64,000 nucleotides of DNA, taken from assembly GCA_022419385.1 (NCBI GenBank), contig JAJUBI010000005.1, positions 2,418,001 to 2,482,000 of the forward strand. The letters are read 5' to 3'. Below are positions 21,321 to 32,787 of this stretch, piece by piece. The notes beneath the pieces were generated by a model, which did no database searches, was not told where the DNA came from, and saw nothing but the letters and a program-made list of their open reading frames with translations. Every line of letters starts with the position of its first letter. Positions within the stretch are counted from its first letter, which is position 1. This DNA is from Paraconiothyrium sp. Pb-2020. Its lineage: Eukaryota; Ascomycota; Dothideomycetes; Pleosporales; Didymosphaeriaceae. Both the position numbers and the translations under genes were made by a program.

Positions 21321-24300
21321 TCTTCACGCTTTAGAATTAGGTTCGAGATCAAGAAGTATCAATATCGCGCTCCTTCCTCTCCGATGATAGTAAGGAACTG
21401 TTCAGTAACATCAAGGTAGACAGCATTTGACCTTCACTGACCCGCCGCAGTAGTCTTATACCCATAGCAACCAGGTACTGGAGGCGCGCTCAACTCAATC
21501 ACGCCAATTTATCGGACTGTGTATCATTGCCTAGAAGGATAGTACTAGCGAATAGTGACGAGCTACGACCGTTCCGACTCCTCGAAGTAACATCGTTCCG
21601 AACGTTCGAACGAAGTTGTGCGACCGCATGCGCCGGATTGATGGTAGCAGCACATGGTTCCATTGCTGCCGAACATTTCCGCGGTGGTGATACTTCTGGC
21701 ATCGGTCGAAAAGCGCGTTGGTTCCAAATTAGCAATTGGGTACCGCGGCCCATCCTAGTCCTGTACTCGCAATGTTTGTTCAAGCTAGAGTCCTTGATAT
21801 AGTGCTAAATGACAGGCTGGAGACGGAACTACTGGTGTTAATGAACTAATCGCGGTATGTGGATGGAATTGTATGGTGGCTTGAGATTGCTATCAGAGAT
21901 GGGGCACATAGGGAGCAATGCATCTCTTCAGATGGCTAAGCGCGACTAACCCAGAGATGATTAGGACTATGCTGGAGTGTCCTTTTGATAGTATCCACTT
22001 GGTATCGCTTTGAGGAGCACGTGTACGTGCCGACTTTGAAGAAACTGAGCAGCGCGTCCAATCCGGATTGAACGGGCATTTTGTAAGACACAACAGCAAT
22101 GCAAACTCGACCCTCGGAGTAAATGCGGTGCATATGTTGTTCTTTGTTATTCAATTCACGAGGATCGTGTAATTGCGTTTGTGCCAAGCGAACCGCTAGA
22201 GGAAGCATCATTCCAGGTCATGCTCGCTTGCAGCGCCCAAGGGTGGTCGTATTCACTCCGAGGATACATTGATTTGTCGTATAAGCCTTACCGCGGGTTT
22301 GCTTTGTCTTCACCTTCCTGTAGCGTGATAACGATTCTACTAAACACTAGCTAATCATGCTTCTGGTCATGATTGTTCCTAAACTCAAGGCTAGTATTTC
22401 GTTGCATATGGTCTTTTTCGGTAAAATGTAGCCGTGGAAGGTGTTCGAGCTCAGCTACCTCAATCCCCAAGCCGATACCTCAATCAATCCTTCTCTCCGC
22501 ACTTATTGACACAAATCAACACGCACCAGTTATATAGGCCTTAGTAAGTGCGAACAGGACTCGCAACAATGGTGCAGACGCATGTGGCTCGATCAAGCAT
22601 ACCCTTGATGGCGGCGTGCAGGAGAAACATGAGTATACGGATTGCATAGGGATTGTATAACGCTCCGTATCCCCCACTGCTCCTTTTGAAAATGCTTGAA
22701 TCAGCCTCCGTTTCTTTTGGTCCTGGAAGTCATCGGAATCGCCACTTGAAGCTCTGATTTTTCGCTACAATTACCGAAGGCACCGCAGGGTTTTTTGCTC
22801 AGCAGTATTGACATCGTATCCGCGAAACAAAATCAGCGATTGAAGATACTAGATTTACGAGCCTGGCAATGCCATTCGCTTCAATGAGCAAAGTGACATG
22901 GCATACTGCTTCCTTTGATTGCTGTATGGTTTTTCTAGAGCGTTGACGCAGGATAGCAGAAACCCAAACTTCCATCTATACTTTCCAATGTCGGCAACCG
23001 TAGTCTACCCGCGAACAACGTGTGCCTAAAAGCTGTGTACTTCGGTCCAATCCCAGCTTCGTACATCTGGCCCGTACCGGAGGTTCGAATTCTTCGGCAT
23101 ACGACGACTTTCGCGCGTGCTAGGTCGTCCACTGCGTCTAAAGCGTCTTCCAAGTATATACAAGTATTTCACTGTGCGCGCCAAACCTCTTGAAATCCCA
23201 AATCCAAAGTTCCAGTATTTTCCAGCAACAGCAGTGGAGGGGTATCGGGGTCGAAGGGAAAGTGGATGCCATCAATGTCGCCTCAACGTCTTCTCGCCCT
23301 TCTGATTGCCTTTGGTTTCACGGATATGTCGCGCCAGCACAACACCTTGCTTAATCCCAACTCTTCGCCGCCAATCCAGAAACTCACCCGCCCGGCCCTC
23401 CATCTCTCTGGGCGCATGCAAGTATTTCCGGCCTCTTGAAACTATTTGCTGATCTTCTTCCACAAACAAGCATCGCACATCCCTTGGCTCCTGTTCACCA
23501 CTTTATGTTCTAGCCCATCCTTCTCTTTACAAGGCATATCTAGTCTATTGCTTTCTGAGACTTTGCACAGCCGTAACATGGCCTTGGTACCGGGCTGTGG
23601 CAAAGGTTTCCAGCACCCGCATGCGTAGAGGGTGTAATGTATCTCGCACATGGGAGTCCTGGTCAAGAAGTGTTGTTGCGCGCCTTGGGTGGACTTTGCA
23701 GATGCACGTGTAAGACTCGGTCGAGGGTGTGTGTATTGTGATGCTGATCAAGTAGGATTTTTGATCTTCGCGACGATTTTGCGCTGCTTAGTTTTCCTCA
23801 TCGACTTATCGGTATGAATCCAGTCGTTCGCTCCGGATCGTCGCAGAGCCGCGGTGGTGACCAAAACGCCAGACTACAAGATGACAAAACTCGTTCTAGG
23901 AGGAGAACAGAAGGGAACGAGAAGAATAACAGAACGGACAGGGCCAGCCGGCCCCGCTGCCCTGACCCAAAACCTTTGATTAAATTGCGTCGCGTACCGC
24001 TGAAAAAGCAACGAGCCGCCTCCCAGGGCAAGCTCGCGCTCACACGCACGACCGATAACAACAAAAAATGCCACAATCCAGCGCCAGGAACGCAAAGCCC
24101 CGCATCCAACGTTGCACAAGCCCTGCGTCTTCCAGGCGCAGGGGAGGTACATGCTCCCCTTACTGCCGCAACGACGGACGCGAACCAGCATTTCGCCGTT
24201 ACTCGTCCACGGCGATGTGGGTGAGATGGATGGATCCAGGACGTCGCGGCTTCACCAAAAGAAGAAAAAAGCACCAAGGAGGAGCAGGACGCGGGGAAGT

Positions 24301-25243
24301 TGCTGGTGTCGCCGGGCGCAAGGTCACTGGCCGGGGAGCCAGCGGAATACGAGCACCAGGGTGGTCAGTGTGATGGCCTCCGGTCGTACCGCCGCAGCTT
24401 CGACGGTGCGAAGATCGAACCATGACAGTGACATTCTCCTTTACTAACATACACCTGTCCGTGGTAGGCATGGGTCCGTTTCGCGTGCAGTGATCGACGT
24501 GGAGGCTCCTACTTTTGAATGCGAATGCGTACGCGAGCCGCATGGAACGAGGGAAGGCCATCCTGTCAAGAATGGAAATGCGCTTCGGGAGAGCAGTTCG
24601 GGACGAGCCGAACTGTGGCCTGTTTCATCACCATCTTGGTGTTTTCGATTTCGCTCATGCATGCGCAATCGATCGTGTCCAGGACTGTGGGTGGGCCTAG
24701 TCCTTTTCGGGACTTCGACCAGGCTTTCGGTGTACCACAAGATCCAGCCTCGATGCTCTGATTCATGCTGTGCGACGACAATGGCGACGGCGACGCTCGC
24801 AGAGAACGCACCTTGCCTGTGCACATCCACGGGGTTCGGCAAAGGAACAAAGAACAATGTGGAGCGAGATTTGGAGGAAGGGCCAAACCGAGGAAGGATC
24901 GCAAAAAGCAAATCCCCATACGACATCGGCCGCAGTGGCGGCCTTGAGTCATGCGACTTGGATGAAGGGGAGTTCTGTCTTTGAACAGATGCATGGTCAT
25001 CTGTACTCGGGCGAAACAACCGCCCGCGTTTCCCATGTCCACCATACTTCTACCAAAGCAGCTGTTGCCGCACTGAGAGATATAGTGGCAGTCTTATGGC
25101 ATTAGCATTGGCATTTCCCTGGAAGTACATCCAGAATTGACAGTATTGTAGGTGGAATCAATGGTATTGTACACTACTCGATGAGAAAGTATGGTCGTTA
25201 TCGCATTAACTCATGCACAGGCACATGCGCGTGCCAGGGTTCT
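21321..25243. other. 3.9-kb gene-poor stretch
   Basis: I can support no gene here. Open frames of up to 191 codons occur at 23798-25105 on both strands but overlap one another, lack domain-like sequence and are rich in Arg, Pro and Ser, as expected from frame shadows in a GC-rich stretch. The 22400-23500 part is of ordinary composition. No terminal repeats, transposase or RIP-like AT-rich blocks were recognised. It could hold long UTRs, non-coding RNA or an eroded insertion. Confidence 0.45.
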
Positions 25244-26388
25244 CTATGACCTCTTCCCGAACACCTTGTCAAATCCAACCAGCGTAAGCCTGAACCTCAC
25301 GTTGTCGTTCTTGTACACCCTCTCGACCGCCTGCTTGCATCCCTCCTCACTGATGTCGATCGTCTCGACCCAGCTCTTGATGTTTTGCTTGCTTGCAAGC
25401 TCCAACATCTCCTCCATCTCGGGCCGGTTTCCAATATGGCTGGCACCCATGTAACATCCATTCGGAGCAAACGCCTTCGCGTCCAGCGGCTGCAGCTTGT
25501 TGTCGGGGAATCCGACCATGTGGAAGGTACCGTTGACCTTGAGCGTGGAGAAGTAGTCAGGGAGATTGAACTTGTCGGTCGCGTCGGCACAGTTCAGTAT
25601 GATGTCGAACTGGAAGGCCCACGGCTCGAACCACTTCTCCCTGTTGGTCGAGATGAAGTCTTTGGCGCCCAACTTGAGGGCATCGTCTTTCTTAGATTCT
25701 GAGTGAGAGATGACGTAGGTTTCGGCACCAAGAGCGACGGACCATAGGACGCCGAAGTGGCCGAGACCGCCAAGGCCAAGGATGGCGACCTTCTTGCCCT
25801 TGCCGGCGCCCAATCGCTTGAGTGGGGAGAATGTGGTGAGACCGGCGCACAACATGGGTGCTGCAATTGCAGTATCGAGGTTGTCGGGAATTTTGAAGGT
25901 AAAGTACTCGTGAGCGCGGATATGGCTGGAGTAACCACCCTGGGCAATGGTGCCATCAGGGTGAGGTGCGCCGTATGTGTCGATGGCATTGGGACAGTAG
26001 TTTTCCTGGTCCGCTTTACAATTGTTGCATGTGAGGTCGGCGCCAATCTGAGCACCAACGCCGGCACGGTCGCCGACCTTGAGGTTTTTGACCTTGGAGC
26101 CGACCTTGACAACCTTGCCGATAACCTCGTGGCCTACGCATAGCGGGAGCGGGATTTCCTCTCCCCATCCGCCAGAGATGGTATGAACATCGGAGGCGCA
26201 CACACCGCATGCGTCGATAGCGATGTCGACATCGTAATCTTCGAATTTCTTGAGCGGGAGCTACACGGGATTAGAGAGCGCTGAGATCCATGAATGCAGT
26301 GCAGTACCTCCTGTCGCTTGAAGTTGCTCCAATTCCCGTTTTTGATGTCTGTGACGGCAAAAGCGTCGGTAGTCTCAGGGTAAGGCAT
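25244..26388 (-). CDS. Zinc-dependent NADP(H) alcohol dehydrogenase (ADH6/CAD-like)
   Basis: A medium-chain dehydrogenase reducing aliphatic or aromatic aldehydes (Adh6/cinnamyl-alcohol-dehydrogenase group). Two exons, 26388-26308 and 26260-25244, with a 47-nt intron; 365 aa. Seen: the catalytic-zinc ligands in CGVCASDVHT and VGHEVIG, the Rossmann motif LGLGGLGHFGV, and SHSESKKDD after the second strand, where Ser rather than Asp favours NADP. The structural-zinc loop reads GADLTCNNCKADQENYC, so the first of the four usual cysteines is Asp. It shares a 1.1-kb divergent promoter region with the next dehydrogenase. Confidence 0.9.
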
Positions 26389-27496
26389 TGTGGCAATTTC
26401 AAGGTTCCTAATGAATCTGGAATGACTTTGGCACGGAGATCGTGGCAATTGCAGTATGGAAGGGACACGGAAACGTAGTGATTGTGGGCATAGCCGCCTT
26501 TTCAACCGCCCACCAACCGTCTGTGGGCGTTCTCGAGTAGCAGCCGTGTTGAGAGTGAGGTCATGGCCGATAACAATCGGGTCCTGTCCCCGCTGTCGCC
26601 CTCCTCGTGCTGTATGTTGATTGGGCGCAATTGAGCCGCTGGGATCTCTAAGCCGATTGTGGAGCTTCGTCACTCAAGCGTCAACGACTTTTGGGACATC
26701 ATTGACGTGTCTGTCGACCCGTACGAGCCGGTCTGGACCCTCGAGGAACGTGCAATGCTGTCTACCGCCTGTGTGCTGATTGAATCAAATACTTACAAAT
26801 TGATCATTTCGTCACTGTTTCTTTGAGCCCCACGTGTTCAGGGACGACGTCATTTGAGCCAGGCGTTCCGAGAGTGTTCCGACTCCCGAGAGATTCGTCC
26901 CGAGGTCTTGGCTGCCTCACGAGACTGAGCAAACGACCACACATGCACTTGATAGGCCGGGTGTTGCTGTTTCTCCATGTCAAGCATCGAAATCATCAAA
27001 CAGTTAGACCCCATGATAACTCTTTTCAGCAATCCACTCACGCGCAGGACGCTCCCGTGACCGTCCCAATAGTGAGTGCCTGATCTGCAGCGGAAACAGA
27101 GGCATACCGAGGATTGCACCATAGCCAGGTTTCAATTCCAGGATTTGAACCGTTTCGACGAGGAGTGCCATGTTTAGTCTTCACGCGCGACACCTAGGTA
27201 GTATTTACCCCGCGTTTGCGGGGTAGCTGTTGGATCGTCGGCCGGCCTGCCCGTTTAGGTTACCCGCGAGAGCTGCGGACTTCCTTTACCAGGCGCTTTT
27301 GGCTCGCGATTGATCAAGCGCGTACGCGCAGGGCTTGTGATTCATTCTTGAGGCCAGATTGACGAAGCGGCATCTTTAAAACCGGCAGTGCCGCGGAGTG
27401 AGGTGGTGCTTTGACGTTTCATTCATCCACGGGCGCCCTCTTTCTTACCTTCGACCTTGGCCTCGTCCCCAAACACCTTCAGACAATTGCGTGACG
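26389..27496. promoter_or_regulatory. Divergent region between two alcohol dehydrogenase genes
   Basis: 1.1 kb separating the starts of a minus-strand ADH6-like gene and a plus-strand polyol dehydrogenase gene. A TTTAAA element at ~27374 lies about 120 bp before the second ATG. Frames inside (26823-27122) look like shadows. No other gene is seen. Confidence 0.4.
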
Positions 27497-28856
27497 ATGG
27501 CGACGCTTAATGGCGCGACGATGAAGGCAGTGCGCTTCCACGGCCAGCATGACCTGCGATTCGAAGATGTTCCCGTTCCCACCGTGAAGAAAGGCCAAGT
27601 GAAGATCAAGCCGGCCTGGGTTGGTATCTGCGGCAGCGGTAGGTATGTCGAGATATTATGCCTTGAACAGTACTCATGGACGCGATAGACCTACACGAGT
27701 ATCTTGGCGGACCTGGATTGTGTCCTACAACCCCACATCCGATCACTGGCGAAACTGTCCCCTTGACATTCGGTCACGAGTTTAGCGGAACGATCGAAGA
27801 AGTCGGCGAAGGCGTATATGACTGGACGGTGGGTGACCGTGTTTCGGTCCAGCCGATCATCTACGATGGAACTTGCGGTGCTTGCCAGGACAATCTGCAT
27901 AATTGCTGTTGGAGCAATGGATTCATAGGATTGAGCGGTACACCGTCCAGTAGATGCCTGATAGATCGGAGCGCGGCTGACACTGATAGGTTGGGGCGGT
28001 GGTCTTTCTGAGCACATTGTGGTACCAACATCTGCCCTGTATCGGCTTCCCAAAAACGTTCCACTGCAGATAGGAGGTATTTAGCTTCGTATTCTGGAGT
28101 TGTAAGGCGCTAATAGTTCAAGCGTTGGTCGAGCCGCTTTCAGTCGGATGGCACGCTGTCAAGGTCAGTCCCTTCAAGAAAGGCGATTCTGTCTTGATTC
28201 TCGGAGGTGGACCCATCGGCATCGCCGTGATGCTCGCGCTCCAAGCGAAGGGCGCAGATAGAATCATTGTATCTGAAGTCAGCCGGAAGCGACAAGAATA
28301 TGCGAAATCGTTTGGCGCGCACCACATCCTCGACCCTACGAAGGAAGACGTAGTCGAGCGGTGCAGAGAGCTCTGCGACGGCCAAGGCGTCCACGTTGTT
28401 TTCGATTGCGCAGGTGTCCAAGTAGCGCTAGATGCAGCCATAGAAGCCACGCGCGCTCGAGGGACAATCGTCAACGTCGCCATCTGGGAGAAGCCGTGTA
28501 CGATCACACCGAATCTATTCACCTTCAAGGAGAGGCGATACATGGGTGTTGCGACATTCCAGATCGGCGATTTCCAAGAAGTCATCGTAAGTGCCATCAT
28601 CTACATGTCTGAGAGACTGCCGTAGTTGCGCGTCAAGCGACCGGGCACTGCATGGGTGAAAGCGGTGTCGGCGTATCTGACATGGAAGTAATTGACAATC
28701 GGGCAGGACGCCATTTCGGCCGGTAGCATGAAGCCTCATCAAATGATCACGGGTCGCATCGGTCTGGACGAAGTCGAGGAGAAAGGTTTCAAGGCTTTGA
28801 TCAATGACAAGGACAACCAGGTGAAGATATTGGTGAAGGTCGGTGGCGATGATTAA
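27497..28856 (+). CDS. (R,R)-butanediol/polyol dehydrogenase-like MDR
   Basis: Zinc-dependent NAD(H) oxidation of a secondary alcohol or diol (Bdh1/sorbitol/threonine dehydrogenase-like). Five exons: 27497-27638, 27689-27937, 27990-28076, 28117-28586, 28707-28856. Introns are 50, 52, 40 and 120 nt; 365 aa. Seen: GICGSDLHEYLGGP and FGHEFSGTIEEVG (catalytic zinc), TCGACQDNLHNCC (structural zinc), LVEPLSVGWHAV, the nucleotide motif LILGGGPIGIAV followed by an acidic EVS, and a C-terminal GFKALINDKDNQVKILV typical of butanediol dehydrogenases. Residues before GATMKAV could be a short leader. The 120-nt last intron is long for this window but has good GTAAGT and GCAG ends. Confidence 0.9.
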
Positions 28857-29658
28857 GATGGTGCAGCAACGAGCACCTTGCTGGCGAATTACCCGCGAAA
28901 TTACGTGCCTGAGCAGGCTGGCGCCCAGGGTTGGATCACCTCCCTTCCAGATCGGCACGCTTTTTTGTCAATTTGGCGACACACATTCAGTAGCATACTT
29001 TGGCGATACCCAATGGCCTCATTGTTTCGACCTTGTTGCATTCGCTCGGGGGTGGATGCTGCGCGTGTTCCAGTGCGTGCCACGTGAGCGCAAAGGAACC
29101 TCGGAACCTTGGAAGCTTCTTAGGAACCGTCTTGCTCGAGTGCATGTGTTGACATGCAGGGACAACTATGTGCCGTCCATCGCGTGCAGCAACCGGTTTC
29201 GGTGCAAAGATTGCATGTGTGCCGTGACGTTGAGCAAGCCCGGCGGTGGCTTTGCGATCGAGGCTCGAGTTCAATGTGACGACGCATGGTTAGCGGCCGT
29301 GTAGGTCCATGGCATGCCAAGGGGGAGTGGCACACGAGTGGTCTGCTGCATCGGGGGAGAAACTTGGTGTGGCTACGCAGGGGTTCTGGCGAATCGCGTC
29401 TTGTGGTTGAGAGAACAGGATCGGCGACGAATGACGTCGGCTGTGCACAGAAACAGCGACCTCGCGTCACGGCGATCCTTGCATCTGGGCAAAGGCAAGA
29501 ACGAGGCTGCTGCGTCATCGCAGTCGCAAACCCACATATATGGCCCCGACCATGCGACATGTCCAGCTTTCTATCACCTATACCTGCGCCGATCCTATAG
29601 CTCCTGCTGCCTCTTTGCAAGCAAAACCCTCTCCTTGCTCTTTGGACCACCATTCACC
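28857..29658. other. Intergenic, MARVEL gene upstream region
   Basis: 802 bp with the 3' end of the polyol dehydrogenase and the promoter of the membrane-protein gene. A CATATATGG element lies at ~29534, about 120 bp before the ATG. Overlapping frames on both strands (29120-29653) show no domain. No gene called. Confidence 0.4.
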
Positions 29659-30536
29659 ATGGCTCTCGGCGGTGCGGCTCTTAAGCTGTTCCAAACCATC
29701 CTCTATGCCATTGAATTCTGCTGCGCAGCCATAATCCTCGGCATCTACAGCTACTTCCTCGCGACGCTCGCCGACCGCGACCTGCCCATCTACACATGGG
29801 CCAAGGCAATTGAGGGCATGTCGGGCGCCGCAGTCCTGTACACCATCTTCGCCGTTTCTTACTTGCTTCTTGGGCGGAAAATCGTTCTTCGCCTTGCTCG
29901 CCATCATCCTCGATCTTCTGTTCATGGGCGCTTTCATTGCCATCGCTGTCCTCACGCGGGATGGCGCGCACAGCTGCAGCGGCTATGTCAAGACGCCGCT
30001 CGGAAACGGCCAGTCCAGCGACAGCAGGGTTTCGACGACTCGACCGGCAACCAGCAGTATACGTATGCTGTGTCTCTAGGTACGGCCTGCAGACTCAACA
30101 CGGCCTGCTTCGCTGTCGCTATCGCTGGAGCGTAAGTTACGAACCAGTCAACATACTTGGAGTTTGTACTGACGATTGCAGTCTTCTTTTCCTCATTTCG
30201 GCCCTTGTGCAGCTTGCTCTTGCGCGCCATCACAAGAAGGAGAAGCGCTACGGCCCGAGCCCTGCAAACAACTACACCAGTGGCCGTGGTCGTGGCTTCT
30301 TCGGCCGTGGCCGCAAGAATAAGAACGCTGGTCTCCGCGATCCCGAAGTTGCTGCTGGTGCTGGTACTCTCGCTGCTGGTCCTGCCCATGACGTGCGCCC
30401 ATCGCACGACACCGCCTACACTGGCTCGACGGTCGCTGGCAACGCTCCATATGAGCATAATAAGCCTCTGACCGGTGGATACCACACTGCCCCTACCGGT
30501 ACCTACGCGCACAACACCGCTGCCACCAACTACTAG
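29659..30536 (+). CDS. MARVEL-like four-helix membrane protein with two compensating frameshifts
   Basis: An integral membrane protein, probably of plasma membrane or eisosome/vesicle domains. Exons 29659-30131 and 30182-30536 (50-nt intron). Seen: TM1 (ILYAIEFCCAAIILGIYSYFL), TM2 (SGAAVLYTIFA), TM3 (SFFALLAIILDLLFMGAFIA), TM4 spanning the intron (FAVAIAGA / LLFLISALVQLAL), then a basic cytosolic tail RHHKKEKRYGPSPANNYTSG and a Gly/His/Thr-rich end. TM3 is encoded in a different frame from TM1/2 and from TM4. The frame changes at ~29860-29870 (after TIFA) and back at ~30025 (after SSDS). The original frame also happens to stay open across this stretch, but reads as non-membrane sequence. So there are either two indels or assembly errors. 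Confidence 0.8.
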
Positions 30537-30959
30537 AAGTAGTATGAGTTGTGCTAACGGGATCCCTTCTTGACATTAGGGATATGAATGGCTTGGATTT
30601 CGTTTTTCTCATAATGATTATTGATATTGCGCTTTATACCAAAGGAAACGAAGCATGATATTGGAGACTGCTCATCGGGCATGAATTCTTGTACGATACG
30701 AACCACGAACCCTAATACATAATAGTCAAAGTTACAAAACGAGTCTATCTACACAGTGACACGTGACCTGGCATGATCAATTACGACAAATTTGTATCTC
30801 CCAAACACTGACTCTTCTACTTCTAACTGCGCAAACAATGTCCGGGGTATATCATAGACACCTAAACGCCATAAAACCCAGCAGTGGTACACCGCCACAA
30901 GCTCCAGACCTAATCATGGTGGTAATGAGCGCAATAACGCCAACAAAGCATTTCCATGC
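30537..30959. other. Convergent intergenic region
   Basis: 423 bp between the ends of the MARVEL-like gene (plus) and the CENP-S gene (minus). It should contain both 3' UTRs. No gene or repeat seen. Confidence 0.5.
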
Positions 30960-31398
30960 CTATACCTTCGCCTTCCCTTTGCCCTTCGCACCCGTCCCAG
31001 TTGGCCTCCCTCTCTTCTTCGGCTGCTGTTCCTCTCCTCGTCTTTCCGCAGCCCTCATCCGATCCAGCTCCTTTTTGAGCGTCTCCTCCAGCGCCTCGTT
31101 CCGCCTCGTCAAGAGCATGACATCATCGGCATTGATGACCTTCCTGCCGCCGTGCTTGGGCTCGAGGTCTTTGGCGGCATTCTGTATTTGTGTGTAGACG
31201 AGCTCTGTCAGGGCGCCGATGAATTGTGGAGTTGCGTTGAAATCTTCAGCACCTTCATTGTCGACGAATTGTCCAATTGTATACCACAGGGCGGACTTGA
31301 GACGCTGGGGGCAGCTTAGCTATGCGTATGAGAGTTGGGTTTGAAGCCGAGGGATTAGGTACCTCCTCGCGCTCATTCGCTTCGTCGTGATCAGCCAT
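30960..31398 (-). CDS. MHF1: CENP-S / MHF1 histone-fold protein
   Basis: A small histone-fold protein that pairs with CENP-X/MHF2 at kinetochores and with the Fanconi-type FANCM/Mph1 helicase at stalled forks; nuclear. Two exons, 31398-31363 and 31304-30960; 126 aa. The 58-nt intron is placed so that MADHDEANEREE joins RLKSALWYTIGQFVDNE, the conserved first helix. Further seen: TPQFIGALTELVYTQIQNAAKDLE, the histone-fold strand GRKVINADDVMLLTRRNEAL, and a basic tail with an AT-hook-like KKRGRPTG. Length and domain match the family. Its start faces the PGA2 gene across a 396-bp bidirectional promoter. Confidence 0.9.
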
Positions 31399-31794
31399 TG
31401 CCGTAGTGTCAACGAGGACTTCAGTGGGCTGGCGTAGAGGGTGTTCGCGACGCGTGAGAGACGCGTCGGCCCGATGAGGCACCGATTGGTGAAGCTTCTT
31501 GTTTGACCGCCCACGGTTCTGCCAATTGAGACCCGCCGCGCGATTTTGGGTCTTTCCCGCTCGGCCTCGATCTCAATTCTTGAGGCGCACTGAGGAGACA
31601 CATATAGGGGTGCTGCGCGTGCAACTAACTTCGCGCTTGCCGTAAGACGACACCGTGACACAGCGACGCCTACCGTAGACCACAACACCCATTCAGACAT
31701 CGGCGCATCGCCTGCAACGAGCACTATAAGAAGCCAACCGCTCACTCCTCGTCCTTGACTGTCGACGACAAAACGCACACCACTTACAGTTACA
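31399..31794. promoter_or_regulatory. Bidirectional promoter, MHF1 / PGA2
   Basis: 396 bp between the divergent starts of the CENP-S gene (31398, minus) and PGA2 (31795, plus). No TATA box is evident, as is common for housekeeping genes. No other feature. Confidence 0.45.
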
Positions 31795-32235
31795 ATGGAG
31801 AATGTACAAGAATTCGTCGACAGCCGCCTTCGCAACTTCCTGGCCTCGTTCTCGCGCCTCAAGCCCGAAGGTTGGATCCGCCTCGTATGGATCGTGGGCG
31901 CCTACCTCCTCCTTCGTCCCTACCTCATGAAGCTCGGCGCCCGCGCACAGGAGAAGCAGCACGAAAAGGACGCCGTCGACGCCGCTCCTACAGGCGCAGA
32001 GGTGCATCCCAATGACCTACGGGGAGGCAGAAAAATTGGTGTCGCGATACCGGGCGTCGACAGCGACGACGAAGAAGAAGAGAAGACTGAAGCTAAGCCA
32101 GGGCAATGGGGCAAAAAGGCCCGGGCCAGGCAGAGGAAGTTCATACGTGACACGCTAGAGAAGGAGGAGAAACGGCTGCAGGACGAGCAGGAGCAGGAGG
32201 ACCTGAAGGACATTGCTGATTTGCTAGAAGACTGA
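31795..32235 (+). CDS. PGA2: PGA2-like ER protein-trafficking protein
   Basis: A 146-aa single-exon protein of the fungal PGA2 family (formerly DUF1531), essential in yeast and implicated in processing and trafficking of secretory proteins at the ER. Seen: an N-terminal amphipathic part, one transmembrane helix (WIRLVWIVGAYLLLRPYLM), a cytosolic KLGARAQEKQHEKD segment, an acidic DSDDEEEEKTE patch, then the conserved WGKKARARQRKFIRDTLE and a Glu/Leu-rich C-terminus ending DIADLLED. Topology, length and motifs agree with the family. Confidence 0.88.
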   Translation: MENVQEFVDSRLRNFLASFSRLKPEGWIRLVWIVGAYLLLRPYLMKLGARAQEKQHEKDAVDAAPTGAEVHPNDLRGGRKIGVAIPGVDSDDEEEEKTEAKPGQWGKKARARQRKFIRDTLEKEEKRLQDEQEQEDLKDIADLLED

Positions 32236-32787
32236 TTCTACACCATGGCGACGTCCGCGTGGTCGCTGTCACAAGCTGTGCGACGGTCGGTTACGCAAGG
32301 CTCCCTGGATTGCATGTCAGAGGGGCGGAGAAGACCGATCGTCTATGACTTGCAGTGCGCATGAACACCTCGGGTACCTGCATTCCTGCGTTTCTGAAGC
32401 ACCCCACAGGTATGTGGCGTGCGCTGGCTGAGCAACCGACACTTGCGTCGCCACTCGTCGAGAAACAGAGCGTATGAGAGCATCAATCAAGCAATACAAT
32501 CATCGATTCAAGGTCTGGTTACGCTTCGACCGTTGTTGTATCCAACTTTATCTTTACTTATACCTTTTTCTGGCACTTTTATCGTGCTTTTCAAGGATCA
32601 CGTTTTCCCTTCGCAGCTTTCAATTTCCTCACTCGTCAACATCTCCACCCCTGGAATTCGACGCGTACACAGGCCTTCCCGTAATGAGAAAACCTCTCTC
32701 ATTCCCTTCCCTTGCTGCACCCCTTAAAACCCACTCACGACCTGTCCCAGCCAAGCCCTCAATCGTCCATGGTTCCTCCACGGCACC
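32236..32787 (+). promoter_or_regulatory. Upstream region of the AA11-repeat gene
   Basis: 552 bp between PGA2 and the AA11 gene. From about 32530 it is pyrimidine-rich (long C/T tracts on the plus strand up to the ATG), a pattern seen in strongly expressed fungal genes. No other gene is supported. Confidence 0.4.

Noticed and set aside
23010..23105. tRNA-like TPsiC motif (GGTTCGAATTC)
   Set aside because: The T-arm can pair only with G-T wobbles, and no acceptor, D-arm or anticodon arm can be built around it.
23798..25105. Several overlapping frames of 100-191 codons on both strands
   Set aside because: They overlap each other in many frames and are Arg/Pro/Ser-rich, without domains or splice-consistent extension.
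29314..30135. Continuous 273-codon frame through the MARVEL gene taken as the true protein
   Set aside because: Its middle part is polar and Arg/His-rich, while the neighbouring frame encodes a clear transmembrane helix and conserved loop. I treat the continuous frame as a consequence of two indels.
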